This document shows, in pieces, positions 27,820 to 37,466 of a stretch of DNA of 64,000 bases. The notes beneath the pieces were generated by a model, which was given only the letters and a program-made list of their open reading frames with translations, was not told the origin of the DNA and searched no databases. Position 1 is the stretch's first letter. The number at the start of each line of letters is the position of its first letter. The translations under genes were made by a program, and so were the position numbers. The DNA is taken from positions 1 through 64,000 of the forward strand of contig DKQS01000002.1 in the NCBI GenBank assembly GCA_002471825.1, written 5' to 3'. This DNA is from Flavobacteriaceae bacterium UBA7302. GTDB lineage: Bacteria > Bacteroidota > Bacteroidia > Flavobacteriales > Flavobacteriaceae.

Positions 27820-28897
27820 ACCGTTTTTGCCTCCTAAGGAAGAATATCTTGAATATATTTCTGGCATATGGAAAAGGAATTGGCTAACCAATATGGGCCC
27901 ACTTTCAAATGAGCTAGAACTTAAAATAAGCGAATATTTGAAAGTCAAAAATTTGTTATATGTTAATAATGGAACAATTGGCCTACAGATGGCAATAAAA
28001 GCTCTGGAGCTTAAGGGTGATATTATAACAACTCCTTTTTCCTTTGTGGCCACGACTTCCTCGATTGTTTGGGAAGGTTGTAAACCAATTTTTGTTGATA
28101 TTTGCTCTAAAAGTCTAAATATAGATGCTGCTAAAATTGAAGAAAAAATCACCGAAAATACCTGTGCTATCTTGGCAACTCATGTTTATGGCAACCCATG
28201 TGATGTGTATTTAATTAATGAAATTGCAAATAAGTATGGTTTAAAAGTTATTTATGATGCTGCCCACGCTTTTGGTGTTAAGGTTGGAGGAGAGTCGATT
28301 TTTAAATTCGGTGATATTGCAGTTTGCAGTCTTCATGCAACAAAGTTATATCATAGTATAGAAGGCGGATTTGTTGTTTGTAATAGCGACTTACTTTTTA
28401 AGAAACTAACTTCAATGAGAAATTTCGGTTTTGAAACTGTTGAAAGCTTCTCGGAATTAGGAATAAATGCTAAAAATTCTGAGTTTCACTCGGCTATGGG
28501 TTTAGCTAATTTGACACATATCGGTGGTGTATTTGACAAAAGGAAAACTATATTTGAAAGATATAATAAAAAATTAAGTACGTTAAATGCTAGAAGACCT
28601 AAATGGTTTAGGAATAGTGAAAATAATTATGCGTATTACCCATTAATATTCGAAAAAGAAAAACAACTGAACCGAACGATAGATTTTCTTAATAAATATG
28701 AAGTATTTACAAGGAGGTATTTTTATCCTTCTTTGGCCTCTAGTCTCCCATACGTAGAGCGCAAGGAGCTCCAGATAACAGATGAAATATGTGAGAAAAT
28801 ACTTTGTCTTCCATTCTATACGGATTTATCCATTGAGGAGGTTGATTTGATTTCTAGTTTAATTTTGAAAGTTCAAAATGATGAGTTTAGTTTATAG
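27803..28897 (+). CDS. vioA: VioA-like dTDP-4-keto-6-deoxyglucose aminotransferase
   Basis: The 364-residue PLP enzyme is of the DegT/DnrJ/EryC1/StrS family. The PLP lysine is K181 in SLHATKLYHSIEGG, and D152 in YDAAHAFG should bind the pyridine nitrogen. The N-terminal IPVVKPFLPPKEEY and NWLTNMGP are typical of the VioA-type enzymes that aminate C4 of dTDP-4-keto-6-deoxyglucose. Its place after RmlA/RmlB and before a formyltransferase supports this. A C3 aminotransferase of FdtB type is the main alternative, but no 3,4-ketoisomerase gene is present. Confidence 0.72.
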   Translation: MIPVVKPFLPPKEEYLEYISGIWKRNWLTNMGPLSNELELKISEYLKVKNLLYVNNGTIGLQMAIKALELKGDIITTPFSFVATTSSIVWEGCKPIFVDICSKSLNIDAAKIEEKITENTCAILATHVYGNPCDVYLINEIANKYGLKVIYDAAHAFGVKVGGESIFKFGDIAVCSLHATKLYHSIEGGFVVCNSDLLFKKLTSMRNFGFETVESFSELGINAKNSEFHSAMGLANLTHIGGVFDKRKTIFERYNKKLSTLNARRPKWFRNSENNYAYYPLIFEKEKQLNRTIDFLNKYEVFTRRYFYPSLASSLPYVERKELQITDEICEKILCLPFYTDLSIEEVDLISSLILKVQNDEFSL

Positions 28898-29636
28898 AAA
28901 TATTTTAGTTATTTCCGACAATTCCCATCTCTGTAGAGAGTTTGAAAACTTAATTTCAGAGTTAGAATTGGAAAAACTGAATTGGGTTTTTAGCATAAGC
29001 CCTTTCTCTAATTTGTCCGAATTTAAAGCCAAATTAAAGAATGAAGTTTCAATTAGAAATTTAAAAGAGCATAGTACTGTAGTTGAAATTTGTAAGGATT
29101 TTGATTTAGTTTTTTCAATTCATTGTAAACAAATTTTCCCAAAATTAATGGTTAAGAATATAAAATGTATTAATGTTCACCCAGGTTATAATCCTATAAA
29201 TAGGGGTTGGTATCCTCAGGTTTTTGCCATTGTTAACGAATTGCCGATAGGTGCTACTATTCATGAAATTGACGAAGAATTGGATCATGGGGAAATTATT
29301 GATCGTAAATTTGTCAAAAAATCAATTACAGATACTTCTTTATCCCTTTACAGTAAGGTGATTTCAATGGAGATTCAATTGTTAAAGAAGAACCTGTTAA
29401 ACATTTTACAAAACGATTATAAGACATTATCCCCTGACAATAAAGAGGGTAATTTATTTTTAAAAAAAGACTTTAACGAACTTTGCAAGATAGATCTTAG
29501 TAGAAATTATCAAGCTAAAGATTTTATTAATTTATTGAGGGCATTAACTCACGGTGAATATTCGAATGCATATTTTGTTAATCCTGGGAATAATCGAAAG
29601 GTTTTTGTCACAATTAGGCTTGAAGAGGAGGAATGA
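28878..29636 (+). CDS. vioF: VioF-like dTDP-4-amino-4,6-dideoxyglucose N-formyltransferase
   Basis: The 252-residue protein has the formyltransferase active site. N99 and H101 (INVHPGYNPINRGWYPQ) and D136 (DEELDHGEII) form the Asn-His-Asp set that uses N10-formyltetrahydrofolate. The RGWYPQVFAI segment is characteristic of the sugar N-formyltransferases VioF, WlaRD and FdtF. It should produce dTDP-4-formamido-4,6-dideoxyglucose. It overlaps the aminotransferase gene by 20 bases and the next gene by 4. An ATG 3 bases downstream is an equally possible start. Confidence 0.82.
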   Translation: MMSLVYRNILVISDNSHLCREFENLISELELEKLNWVFSISPFSNLSEFKAKLKNEVSIRNLKEHSTVVEICKDFDLVFSIHCKQIFPKLMVKNIKCINVHPGYNPINRGWYPQVFAIVNELPIGATIHEIDEELDHGEIIDRKFVKKSITDTSLSLYSKVISMEIQLLKKNLLNILQNDYKTLSPDNKEGNLFLKKDFNELCKIDLSRNYQAKDFINLLRALTHGEYSNAYFVNPGNNRKVFVTIRLEEEE

Positions 29637-30499
29637 ATAAGGTTACTGTCTGTGTTATAACTTACAATCATGAAGAGTTTATTGCCGATTGCTTAGAAGG
29701 AATCGTAAGGCAAAAAACTGACTTTGATTTTAATATTATTATCGGTGAAGATCATTCTAAAGATCAAACACTTTTAATATGTAAGGGGTATGAAGAGAAA
29801 TACCCAAACATTCAAATTATACAAAGACAGGAAAATGTTGGTATGTTAGCCAATTGGTTTGATACTATCAGACAAGCAGATTCTAAATATATAGCTCTTT
29901 GTGAAGGAGACGATTATTGGATTGATGAAAGGAAGTTACAGAAGGAGTTTCAAATTCTTGAGAATAATAACAAATATTCAATGGTAGCCTCAAATGTAGG
30001 CGAGCTCAGGGACAATAAAGTTGTTGAAAAGGTTGATTGGAGATGGGATAAAAAAAGAAATTCATTTAAATTTCAAGATTACTTATACCAACTGTTCTTC
30101 CATACGTCTACCGTAATGTTTAGAAATATTGATATTCCTGATTTTGTTTATGATAAGCAATTAATACAGGCTGATATTCCTCTTTTTTTATTTCTTTTGG
30201 ATAAGGGTGATTTGTATTACTTGAATGATTACACTTCCGTATACAGAAAACACGACGGTGGTATCACCAATTCAATCCGAAACAAAAGGGCATCAAATCG
30301 CTATTATTCGATGAAATTTGTCATCAAAAACATAAGAAATCATACAAATAAAAAATATTCTAATCTTTTAAATTTAAAATTATGGATGGAATATTATATC
30401 TATCAATATACAATAACTAATTCCCATTTGCATCAATTACTTTACAGGTCAATTAAATTACTTTTTTTGATACGTATAAAAATGGATAAATATGTTTAG
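29633..30499 (+). CDS. Family 2 glycosyltransferase
   Basis: The 288-residue protein has a GT-A fold. VCVITYNHEEFIADCLEGI opens the nucleotide-binding region, GEDHSKDQT follows, and CEGDDYWID carries the DxD-type metal-binding site. It probably adds one sugar to the lipid-linked repeat unit at the cytoplasmic face. The donor is unknown. The ATGA overlap with the formyltransferase gene hints that it may use the formylated sugar; this is inference from position only. Confidence 0.88.
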   Translation: MNKVTVCVITYNHEEFIADCLEGIVRQKTDFDFNIIIGEDHSKDQTLLICKGYEEKYPNIQIIQRQENVGMLANWFDTIRQADSKYIALCEGDDYWIDERKLQKEFQILENNNKYSMVASNVGELRDNKVVEKVDWRWDKKRNSFKFQDYLYQLFFHTSTVMFRNIDIPDFVYDKQLIQADIPLFLFLLDKGDLYYLNDYTSVYRKHDGGITNSIRNKRASNRYYSMKFVIKNIRNHTNKKYSNLLNLKLWMEYYIYQYTITNSHLHQLLYRSIKLLFLIRIKMDKYV

Positions 30500-31691
30500 A
30501 AAATTGAATTTTCTTATTAATCTAATTTTAATATTTTCAATTGTTTATGATGTGAGCTTTAAGGTTTTTCCTTTTCTCACAACTGGAAGGGTTGCTTTTT
30601 TATTTTTAACTGTGGCTCACTTCAGCAAAATCAAAGATTTTTTAAAAAATTATGGTAAATTTTTTTTAATTGTTCTAATTCTTCTTGTAGTATCTTTTTT
30701 TCAATCCATTTTCTCTGATGATTTTACTCAGGTTTCGAGAATAGCTTTTTTCATGATTTACTCTTTAATGGCCTCTTTTTTAATGTATATTAGGATAAAT
30801 AATTTGGAAAAACTATTAACATTGTTTTTACTAGCTTTTTCTTTTCAGTCGGTTGTTTTATTGTATTCTTTTTTTAGACCAAGTTTTAAATTGACATTAG
30901 ATAGTTTAATTGTATATGGAGGGAATTTTACGGCTGAAAATTTATATAGGGCTTTTGGGTTTTCGTCGGCTACAGGAGCGGCTTTATCGGTAATTCAAGG
31001 CTTGGCAGTGGGTGTTGGTTTGATTAAATTACATATGTTTCCAAAAAGGAAATTTTTGACCATAACTGCTATAATTATTTGTTTTATAAGTACGTTTTTC
31101 GTTGGAAGAACTGGTATAATAGTTTCAATCATATTTGCTGGCTATTTCTTTGTAATATCCTTTAAATTAAGGCTTATCTTTAAATATGCCATAATGACAA
31201 TCATTGCCCTTTTTTCTTTTTCTGTTATAATTAATCAAATTGAGAACAGATTGAATACGATTGAGGGTTTTTCAACTGAGTATTTTTCGAAATGGATTGC
31301 TGAAGGATTTGATCTCAAAGATAATAAAACAGTAAATGCATTGGCCAAAGATCAAAGAATTCCAGAATTGAATTTTGATACATTTTTCATAGGAACAGGA
31401 ACAATAACCAAAGATGGACTAAATACCTCTGGTCATGATTCTGGCTTTATCCAAACGTACTATTCAATGGGCCTTTTTTTTACATTCGTTTTTTATTTTG
31501 CTTTAATTCTATTTATTTATTATAAATTTCGAGATTACAAGAAATCTCTAGTTTTTTTATTCATCTTTTTAATTTTATTATTGGAATTCAAGGAGCCAAT
31601 GGTTTTTAAGTATACTGAGATTTTTGTCTTGTTTTCCATTTTATTTACTCTAAAAGACTATTTAAGCAATAAACAAATAATGCTAAAATAA
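30492..31691 (+). CDS. Wzy-like O-antigen/capsule polymerase
   Basis: The 399-residue protein is almost entirely hydrophobic, with about ten or more predicted membrane segments and one large periplasmic loop (about residues 250-315). The loop ends NTSGHDSGFIQTYYSMGL, a motif shape common in Wzy polymerases and ligases near the C-terminus. Sequence identity across Wzy proteins is low, so the call rests on topology, this motif and the position between flippase and glycosyltransferases. It would polymerise repeat units in the periplasm. Confidence 0.78.
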   Translation: MFRKLNFLINLILIFSIVYDVSFKVFPFLTTGRVAFLFLTVAHFSKIKDFLKNYGKFFLIVLILLVVSFFQSIFSDDFTQVSRIAFFMIYSLMASFLMYIRINNLEKLLTLFLLAFSFQSVVLLYSFFRPSFKLTLDSLIVYGGNFTAENLYRAFGFSSATGAALSVIQGLAVGVGLIKLHMFPKRKFLTITAIIICFISTFFVGRTGIIVSIIFAGYFFVISFKLRLIFKYAIMTIIALFSFSVIINQIENRLNTIEGFSTEYFSKWIAEGFDLKDNKTVNALAKDQRIPELNFDTFFIGTGTITKDGLNTSGHDSGFIQTYYSMGLFFTFVFYFALILFIYYKFRDYKKSLVFLFIFLILLLEFKEPMVFKYTEIFVLFSILFTLKDYLSNKQIMLK

Positions 31692-31697
31692 TAAGTT

Positions 31698-33521
31698 ATG
31701 TGCGGCATATATATCACTAATTTGCCATTTAAAAAAAATGAGGTCAAGAAAAAATTAAAAACTATTAATTTTCGTGGCCCAGATAATCTTGGGGTCCGAA
31801 GGGTAAATAATCTAACCTTGGGCCATTTAAGATTGAGTATTTTAGATTTGGATGACAGAGCTAACCAACCCATGGAGTTTGATGGTCTACATATCGTTTT
31901 TAACGGAGAAATTTATAATTTCTTAGACATAAAAAAAGAACTGTTGGATTTAGGTTATTCATTCTCTACTACAGGGGATACAGAAGTTATTCTTAAAGGT
32001 TATCAAGAATGGGGTAACAGTGTTGTTTCCAAAATGAATGGAATGTTTGCATTAGCTATTTACGACACCACAAATGAAACTGTATTTTGCTCGAGGGATC
32101 GATTGGGACAAAAACCATTTTATTACTATTGGAAAAATGGGAATTTTGAAATCTGTAGTCAACTGCGGCCTATCTCTGAAAATAAAGAAATAAACGAAGA
32201 TGCGATTAGCATGTATTTAGATTGTACTTATATACCTAGTCCATATTCGATTTTCAAGGATGTTCACAAATTACCTCCAGGATGTAATCTATTAATCGAT
32301 TTAAAGAATAATTCTTTTGAGGTTAGTAGATATTGGGATTTGACTGAAATCAAGACACTTGATATTAGTTATGAGGAAGCTCAAAGGCGGGTGCATGACC
32401 TGTTAAAAGATGCTGTTAAAATAAGATTACAATCAGACGTTCCATATGGCTCTTTTTTATCTGGTGGTGTAGATTCGGCTCTAATAACGAGTATTGCTTC
32501 TGAAGTTTCTTCTGATAAAATAAAAACTTTCTCAATTGGTTTTGAAGATCCTAAATATGATGAGAGTAAAATTGCTGGCCAGTATGCGGAAATTCTTCAG
32601 ACAGAGCATACAGAAACAATATGTAAACCAGAAGATTTTTTAGAATTATTGCCTAAATTAATAGAAGTATACGATGAACCTTTTGCTGACAGCTCAGCCT
32701 TACCATCCTTACTTCTAAACAAAACAACCAAAAGGTATGTAACTGTTGCACTTTCCGGAGATGGGGGCGATGAAAGTTTTTTAGGGTATAACCACTTTGA
32801 TTGGGTTACTAAATTTAATGTTTTACTGAAATTACCATTTTGGTTCAGGTATTTTTTATCTCATTTTGTTTTTAGTATATTTTTTAAGCAAAGAACTGAG
32901 CCGATTAAAAGAATTTTAAGAACAAAGAACGAAAATGATTTTATTAAAGGGATTTTCGTGGGTTACAATACTTTGTTAAAAGAAAGGCATTTAGGTTGGT
33001 TAGAAAAAAATTATTCAAATTACAAAAGTAATTCAATTAATAACTATCAAAAGACTGCTGATTTGAATATTAAACTATGGCTGGAAAATGATAGTAACGT
33101 TAAAGTTGATAGGGCTAGCATGGCTTATTCTGTTGAATTAAGAAGTCCTTTTTTAGATTATCGATTAGTTGAATTAGCAAGAGCTCTTCCATTAAAATAT
33201 CGATATCAAAAAAAGAGAAAGAAAAGAATTTTAAGGGATATTTTAAATGAATATATTCCAGAGAATATTTTTGATCAGCCCAAAAGTGGGTTTTCAATAC
33301 CTGTTGGTAGTTGGATGAAAAATGAGTTAAGAAAAGAATTTGATGCCATACTTGTAAATGAAAACCTAGCTCTTATTCCAAATTTAAATGTTGAAAAATT
33401 CAATTCAATGTATTTAGACCATATGTCGGGTATGGCGGATTACTCCTCATATATTTGGAGAGTCTATATTTTAATAAAATGGTTTAAAGAATTTAGGTTT
33501 TTAAGAACTAGTTTTGAATAA
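31698..33521 (+). CDS. Glutamine-dependent asparagine synthase-like amidotransferase
   Basis: The 607-residue protein has both AsnB domains. It has an N-terminal class II glutaminase with C2 as nucleophile (MCGIY) and NFRGPDNLG. The C-terminal synthetase domain carries the PP-loop FLSGGVDSALI near residue 258, then SGDGGDESFLGY and ELRSPFLDYRLVELA. Such proteins inside O-antigen loci often turn uronic acids into uronamides; here at least two uronic-acid dehydrogenases are encoded nearby. True asparagine synthesis cannot be ruled out. Confidence 0.85.
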   Translation: MCGIYITNLPFKKNEVKKKLKTINFRGPDNLGVRRVNNLTLGHLRLSILDLDDRANQPMEFDGLHIVFNGEIYNFLDIKKELLDLGYSFSTTGDTEVILKGYQEWGNSVVSKMNGMFALAIYDTTNETVFCSRDRLGQKPFYYYWKNGNFEICSQLRPISENKEINEDAISMYLDCTYIPSPYSIFKDVHKLPPGCNLLIDLKNNSFEVSRYWDLTEIKTLDISYEEAQRRVHDLLKDAVKIRLQSDVPYGSFLSGGVDSALITSIASEVSSDKIKTFSIGFEDPKYDESKIAGQYAEILQTEHTETICKPEDFLELLPKLIEVYDEPFADSSALPSLLLNKTTKRYVTVALSGDGGDESFLGYNHFDWVTKFNVLLKLPFWFRYFLSHFVFSIFFKQRTEPIKRILRTKNENDFIKGIFVGYNTLLKERHLGWLEKNYSNYKSNSINNYQKTADLNIKLWLENDSNVKVDRASMAYSVELRSPFLDYRLVELARALPLKYRYQKKRKKRILRDILNEYIPENIFDQPKSGFSIPVGSWMKNELRKEFDAILVNENLALIPNLNVEKFNSMYLDHMSGMADYSSYIWRVYILIKWFKEFRFLRTSFE

Positions 33522-34587
33522 GAAAAAGATACTTTTTGTTATACCAAGTTTGAGAGCTGGCGGAGCCGAAAGGGTGATTTCTTTCTTAGCTGATAATCTT
33601 GATAGTAAGTATTTTGATTGTAAATTGGTTATTATTGGTTATGTAAAAGATAGTGTTTATAAGGCAAATAATTCATCAACTATTTATCTTAATAAACCTA
33701 GGCTGATATTTTCTTTTTTCACCTTAATTAAAATTATTAGAAATGACCGCCCGGACATAGTTTTTAGCTCTATAAGTCATGTGAATTTATTAATGGCGGT
33801 ATTTAGTTTCTTTTTTTTAAAAGTTTCTTTCGTTGCTCGAGAGGCAAGCGTATTAACTGCAATGATGAGTTTCGGATCATTTAAGAGTAAATTGAGTCAA
33901 AAATTGATATCGTATTTATATCCTAGGTTTTCAAAAATAATCTGCCAATCTAGTGACATGAAGAAAGATTTGCTAACAAACTTTTTTATTCCAGAGGAGA
34001 ACATGGTTGTAATTAATAACCCTATCACGAATGAGACCAAATTCGTAACTAAACAACCCAGCATTGAAAAAGACTTAAAATTTATTACCGTTGGGAGGCT
34101 TAGCGCTGAAAAAGGTTATCAGCGAATTTTAAAAGGCCTGGCTAATTCAAATTTGTCTAATTTTCAGTATACTGTTATTGGTTCTGGAGCGTTAAAAAAT
34201 CAACTTCTGGATTTAGTTTCCAAGCTTAAAATTCAGGATAAGGTTATTTTTATAGAGTACACTGGAGAAGTGCTCAAATATTTGAGTAATTCGGATTTTT
34301 TTTTGCAAGGCTCATTTGTTGAAGGTTTTCCAAATGCCTTACTTGAAAGTCTTTCGGTAGGTACTCCTGCTATAGCTTTTAATTGTCCTGGAGGGACTAA
34401 AGAAATCTTAATGCATGGTGTCAACGGTTATTTGGTTTCTGATGAAATGGAATTTATGGAACGTATTATAGAAATATCATCTAATCCAACCATTTTTAAT
34501 AGAAAGGTTGTTCGAGAATCTGTAATTTCAAAGTTCTCTGCAAAAGAGATTTTGAAGAAGTATTCTGAGCTTTTCTTGAAAATGTAA
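33514..34587 (+). CDS. Family 4 glycosyltransferase (first of three)
   Basis: The 357-residue GT-B enzyme opens with ILFVIPSLRAGGAERVI, the acceptor-side glycine loop. Its donor-binding half has TVGRLSAEKGYQRILK and SFVEGFPNALLESLSVGTP, the EX7E signature. It starts at TTG 33514 and overlaps the upstream amidotransferase gene by 8 bases. It should add one sugar during cytoplasmic repeat-unit assembly. Donor and acceptor cannot be inferred. Confidence 0.88.
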   Translation: MNKKKILFVIPSLRAGGAERVISFLADNLDSKYFDCKLVIIGYVKDSVYKANNSSTIYLNKPRLIFSFFTLIKIIRNDRPDIVFSSISHVNLLMAVFSFFFLKVSFVAREASVLTAMMSFGSFKSKLSQKLISYLYPRFSKIICQSSDMKKDLLTNFFIPEENMVVINNPITNETKFVTKQPSIEKDLKFITVGRLSAEKGYQRILKGLANSNLSNFQYTVIGSGALKNQLLDLVSKLKIQDKVIFIEYTGEVLKYLSNSDFFLQGSFVEGFPNALLESLSVGTPAIAFNCPGGTKEILMHGVNGYLVSDEMEFMERIIEISSNPTIFNRKVVRESVISKFSAKEILKKYSELFLKM

Positions 34588-34593
34588 ACTCAA

Positions 34594-35682
34594 ATGAAAA
34601 AGCCTACTTACATATTCATTTTGCCAACAGATAAATTAGGAGGAGCTGAGCAGGTCCTTAAGATGCTACTGGAACGATGCATAGATGAATCAGTTATCAT
34701 CAAGATATATTTTTTGACTTCAAAATCTAGTGGTGATTGGGGATATCTAGAAAATAAAGAACAGGTGGATGTTTCCTATGGGAGAACTTCAAAAATTGGT
34801 GTAGGTTTATTTATGCTATTTTTCAGATTTAAAACAAAGAATATAGATTATGTCTTTACTTCACACACTTTTATTACCGGATATATAGGTTTTTTAAGAC
34901 GCTTAAATCTAATAAAAATAAAATATTTTGTAGCTAGAGAATCAACAACAGTTTTCTCTAGATTTACTGGTTTAAAGTTATTTTTTTATTCATTATTCTA
35001 CTGGGTTGGATATAATTCTGTTGATCTTTTGATTTGCCAGACTAATGATATGAAAGAAAAGTTGATTAAAGCTTTACCGAAAATAGACCGAATTACTAAA
35101 ATTAAAGTTATCCCAAACCCTTTTGGGTTTTCTAGGATCAATGAAAAAAATAATAAAAAAATGAGCTTGAATAATTTTATTGTTTCTGCGGGTAGATTAA
35201 TTGACGAAAAAGGATTTGATATTTTGATTTTAGCTTTTAAGGATTTGTTGAATGTGAATCCTGAATTATCCCTTATTATTTTGGGTGAAGGGGAAAAAAA
35301 AGTTGAACTTGAAGAACTCGTTAGCAAACAAAATTTAACAGGTAAAGTTTGTTTTGCTGGTCATGTAAAAGATGTTTACACTTATTTCAGAAATGCTAAA
35401 ATGTGCGTTGTTTCTTCGAGGGTGGAGGGGTTTCCAAATGTTCTGCTACAAATGATGTCTCAAAATGAAAAAGTAGTTTCAACACTTTGTGCTGGTGATA
35501 TTGATAAAATTGAAGGATTGTTTATATGTCCTCCCGATGATGTAAGATCTCTTTTTAGTACCATGAAGAAATGCTTATTATCTGATAGTGATAATAGGAA
35601 TAGATTTGATAAAGAACTTAGGGGAAGGAGTATTGATAATTATTTAAAAACCATCAATGTTTTTTTAAATGAGGAAAACTAA
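34594..35682 (+). CDS. Family 4 glycosyltransferase (second of three)
   Basis: The 362-residue GT-B enzyme shows FILPTDKLGGAEQVLKML at the N-terminus and VSAGRLIDEKGFDILILAF, then SSRVEGFPNVLLQMMSQNE with the EX7E-type pair. It shares the architecture of its neighbour but is clearly a separate sequence. It begins 6 bases after the previous stop and overlaps the next gene by 14 bases, consistent with one operon. Confidence 0.87.
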   Translation: MKKPTYIFILPTDKLGGAEQVLKMLLERCIDESVIIKIYFLTSKSSGDWGYLENKEQVDVSYGRTSKIGVGLFMLFFRFKTKNIDYVFTSHTFITGYIGFLRRLNLIKIKYFVARESTTVFSRFTGLKLFFYSLFYWVGYNSVDLLICQTNDMKEKLIKALPKIDRITKIKVIPNPFGFSRINEKNNKKMSLNNFIVSAGRLIDEKGFDILILAFKDLLNVNPELSLIILGEGEKKVELEELVSKQNLTGKVCFAGHVKDVYTYFRNAKMCVVSSRVEGFPNVLLQMMSQNEKVVSTLCAGDIDKIEGLFICPPDDVRSLFSTMKKCLLSDSDNRNRFDKELRGRSIDNYLKTINVFLNEEN

Positions 35683-36835
35683 GCTTTTAAGAATAACTAC
35701 AGTTCCAATGTCTTTAAACATTCTCCTGACTAACCAGATGCGTTTTATGGAGAAGAAGGGATTTGAGGTATTGGCTGTAAGTTCAAAAGGACCAGAAATA
35801 GATAAAATAGTTAAGAGAGAGGGTGTAAGATATTTTACGGTCCCATTTTCTCGAAAAATATCTCCGATTACTGATTTCTATTGCTTATTAAAATTGATTT
35901 TTCTCATTTTGAAAAAAAAACCTGATATGGTTCATACGCATACACCAAAGGCAGGACTTATTGGAATGCTAGCCTCCAAAATCTGTGGAGTAAAATATAG
36001 ATTTCATACGGTTGCAGGCCTGCCATTCATGACATCTAAGGGGCTGAAAAGGAAATTACTAATTTTAATAGAAAAATTAACCTATTGGTCATCTAACTAT
36101 GTTTTGCCGAATAGCGAATCAATGCGTGGGGTGATACTTGAATATAAATTAGTGGATACGAATAAAATCAAAATTATTGGTTTTGGGTCTTCCAATGGCA
36201 TTGATCTTGATGAGTTTAATCCTCAAGCCCTTAAAAGTAAGATTACAAATAAAATTCTTAACAAGATAAATCATTCAAAAGATAAGAAGTATTTATTATT
36301 CGTCGGACGAGTTGTTAAAGATAAAGGTGTGACTGAACTGGTCGATGCTTTTATAAATCTAGAAAAAAGGTTTGAAAATTATACTTTATTGATTGTAGGG
36401 CCCATAGAGAATATTCGCAAAGAAGAAGGCATTCCGTTACACATCCTTGATGAGATAGAAAATAATCCGAGAATTATGGCGCTAGGATGGTCAGATGATG
36501 TTAAATATTATCTAGATATTGCAGATTTTCTTATCCACCCCTCTTACAGGGAAGGGTTTCCGAATGTACTTTTACAGGCTGGAGCAATGGGGTGTCCCAT
36601 TATATGTTCAGACATACCAGGGAATATTGATATGGTTGAGCATAAAATTACAGGTTTGCTCTTTAAGTCAGAAGATACTAGGGATTTACAAAATAAATTG
36701 GAGTTTGCTTTCCACAATAGAGATAAAATGATTATTTATGCAAACAATTTCCTTGATATTGTTAAGAAAAAGTTTAATCGTGAAACTGTTCAACAGGAAC
36801 TTTATAATTTTTATATTCAAAAGTTAAATGAGTGA
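35669..36835 (+). CDS. Family 4 glycosyltransferase (third of three)
   Basis: The 388-residue GT-B enzyme has MVHTHTPKAGLIGMLASKI, a segment common in capsule and N-glycan GT4 enzymes acting on the first sugars. Its donor site is LFVGRVVKDKGVTELVDAF and SYREGFPNVLLQAGAMGCP. Such enzymes often act directly after a PglC-type primer, and a PglC-type gene lies further along the same unit. That acceptor assignment is inference. It overlaps the acetyltransferase gene by 8 bases. Confidence 0.88.
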   Translation: MRKTKLLRITTVPMSLNILLTNQMRFMEKKGFEVLAVSSKGPEIDKIVKREGVRYFTVPFSRKISPITDFYCLLKLIFLILKKKPDMVHTHTPKAGLIGMLASKICGVKYRFHTVAGLPFMTSKGLKRKLLILIEKLTYWSSNYVLPNSESMRGVILEYKLVDTNKIKIIGFGSSNGIDLDEFNPQALKSKITNKILNKINHSKDKKYLLFVGRVVKDKGVTELVDAFINLEKRFENYTLLIVGPIENIRKEEGIPLHILDEIENNPRIMALGWSDDVKYYLDIADFLIHPSYREGFPNVLLQAGAMGCPIICSDIPGNIDMVEHKITGLLFKSEDTRDLQNKLEFAFHNRDKMIIYANNFLDIVKKKFNRETVQQELYNFYIQKLNE

Positions 36836-37457
36836 ATCTAAACATGTTGTCATAATAGGTTATTCAGGTCATGCTTTAGTACTAATTGATATTATTAAAA
36901 GTATGGGTTTTACAGTTAATAGTTATTGCGATAATGAGGAAAAAAGTAGCAACCCTTTTGAACTAGATTATTTGGGATCAGAAAATAGTGCTACCGCTCT
37001 TGAAGAAATTAGAAAAACCAATTTTTTTGTTTGTATTGGATCTAATGTAATAAGAAAAGCAGTTCAAACCAAGTTATTTAATTTGACACATAAAATTCCG
37101 ATAAATGCAATTGCAAAATCTTCAATAATTGGGTCGAATGTTAAATTTGGTAATGGAGTTATGGTTGGTGATGGTGTGGTAATTAACTCACAATCAAAGA
37201 TTGGTGATGGAGTTGTATGCAATACAAACTCAACAATTGAGCATGAAGTAATAATTGATGATTTTTCATTTATTGGACCGAATGCTACTTTATTAGGGGC
37301 TTGTAGAATTGGAAAAAATTGTTTTATAGGAGCGAATGCCATTATTTTACAAGGAATTGAAATCGGAGATAATTGTGTTATTGGAGCAGGAACAGTTGTG
37401 TTAAAAGATTTACCAGACAATAGTAAAGTGGTTGGTAATCCTTCAAGATTTATTTAA
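36828..37457 (+). CDS. PglD/NeuD-type sugar O/N-acetyltransferase
   Basis: The 209-residue protein combines an N-terminal Rossmann-like domain (VVIIGYSGHALVLIDI) with a C-terminal left-handed beta-helix of hexapeptide repeats (about residues 95-200). H139 in STIEHEVIIDDF matches the catalytic histidine of PglD. PglD acetylates the 4-amino group of a UDP-sugar with acetyl-CoA. Here it precedes a dehydrogenase-SDR-aminotransferase set that could make a UDP-4-amino sugar. A NeuD-like O-acetyltransferase role is the alternative. Confidence 0.82.
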   Translation: MSESKHVVIIGYSGHALVLIDIIKSMGFTVNSYCDNEEKSSNPFELDYLGSENSATALEEIRKTNFFVCIGSNVIRKAVQTKLFNLTHKIPINAIAKSSIIGSNVKFGNGVMVGDGVVINSQSKIGDGVVCNTNSTIEHEVIIDDFSFIGPNATLLGACRIGKNCFIGANAIILQGIEIGDNCVIGAGTVVLKDLPDNSKVVGNPSRFI

Positions 37458-37466
37458 ACAAAAAAG

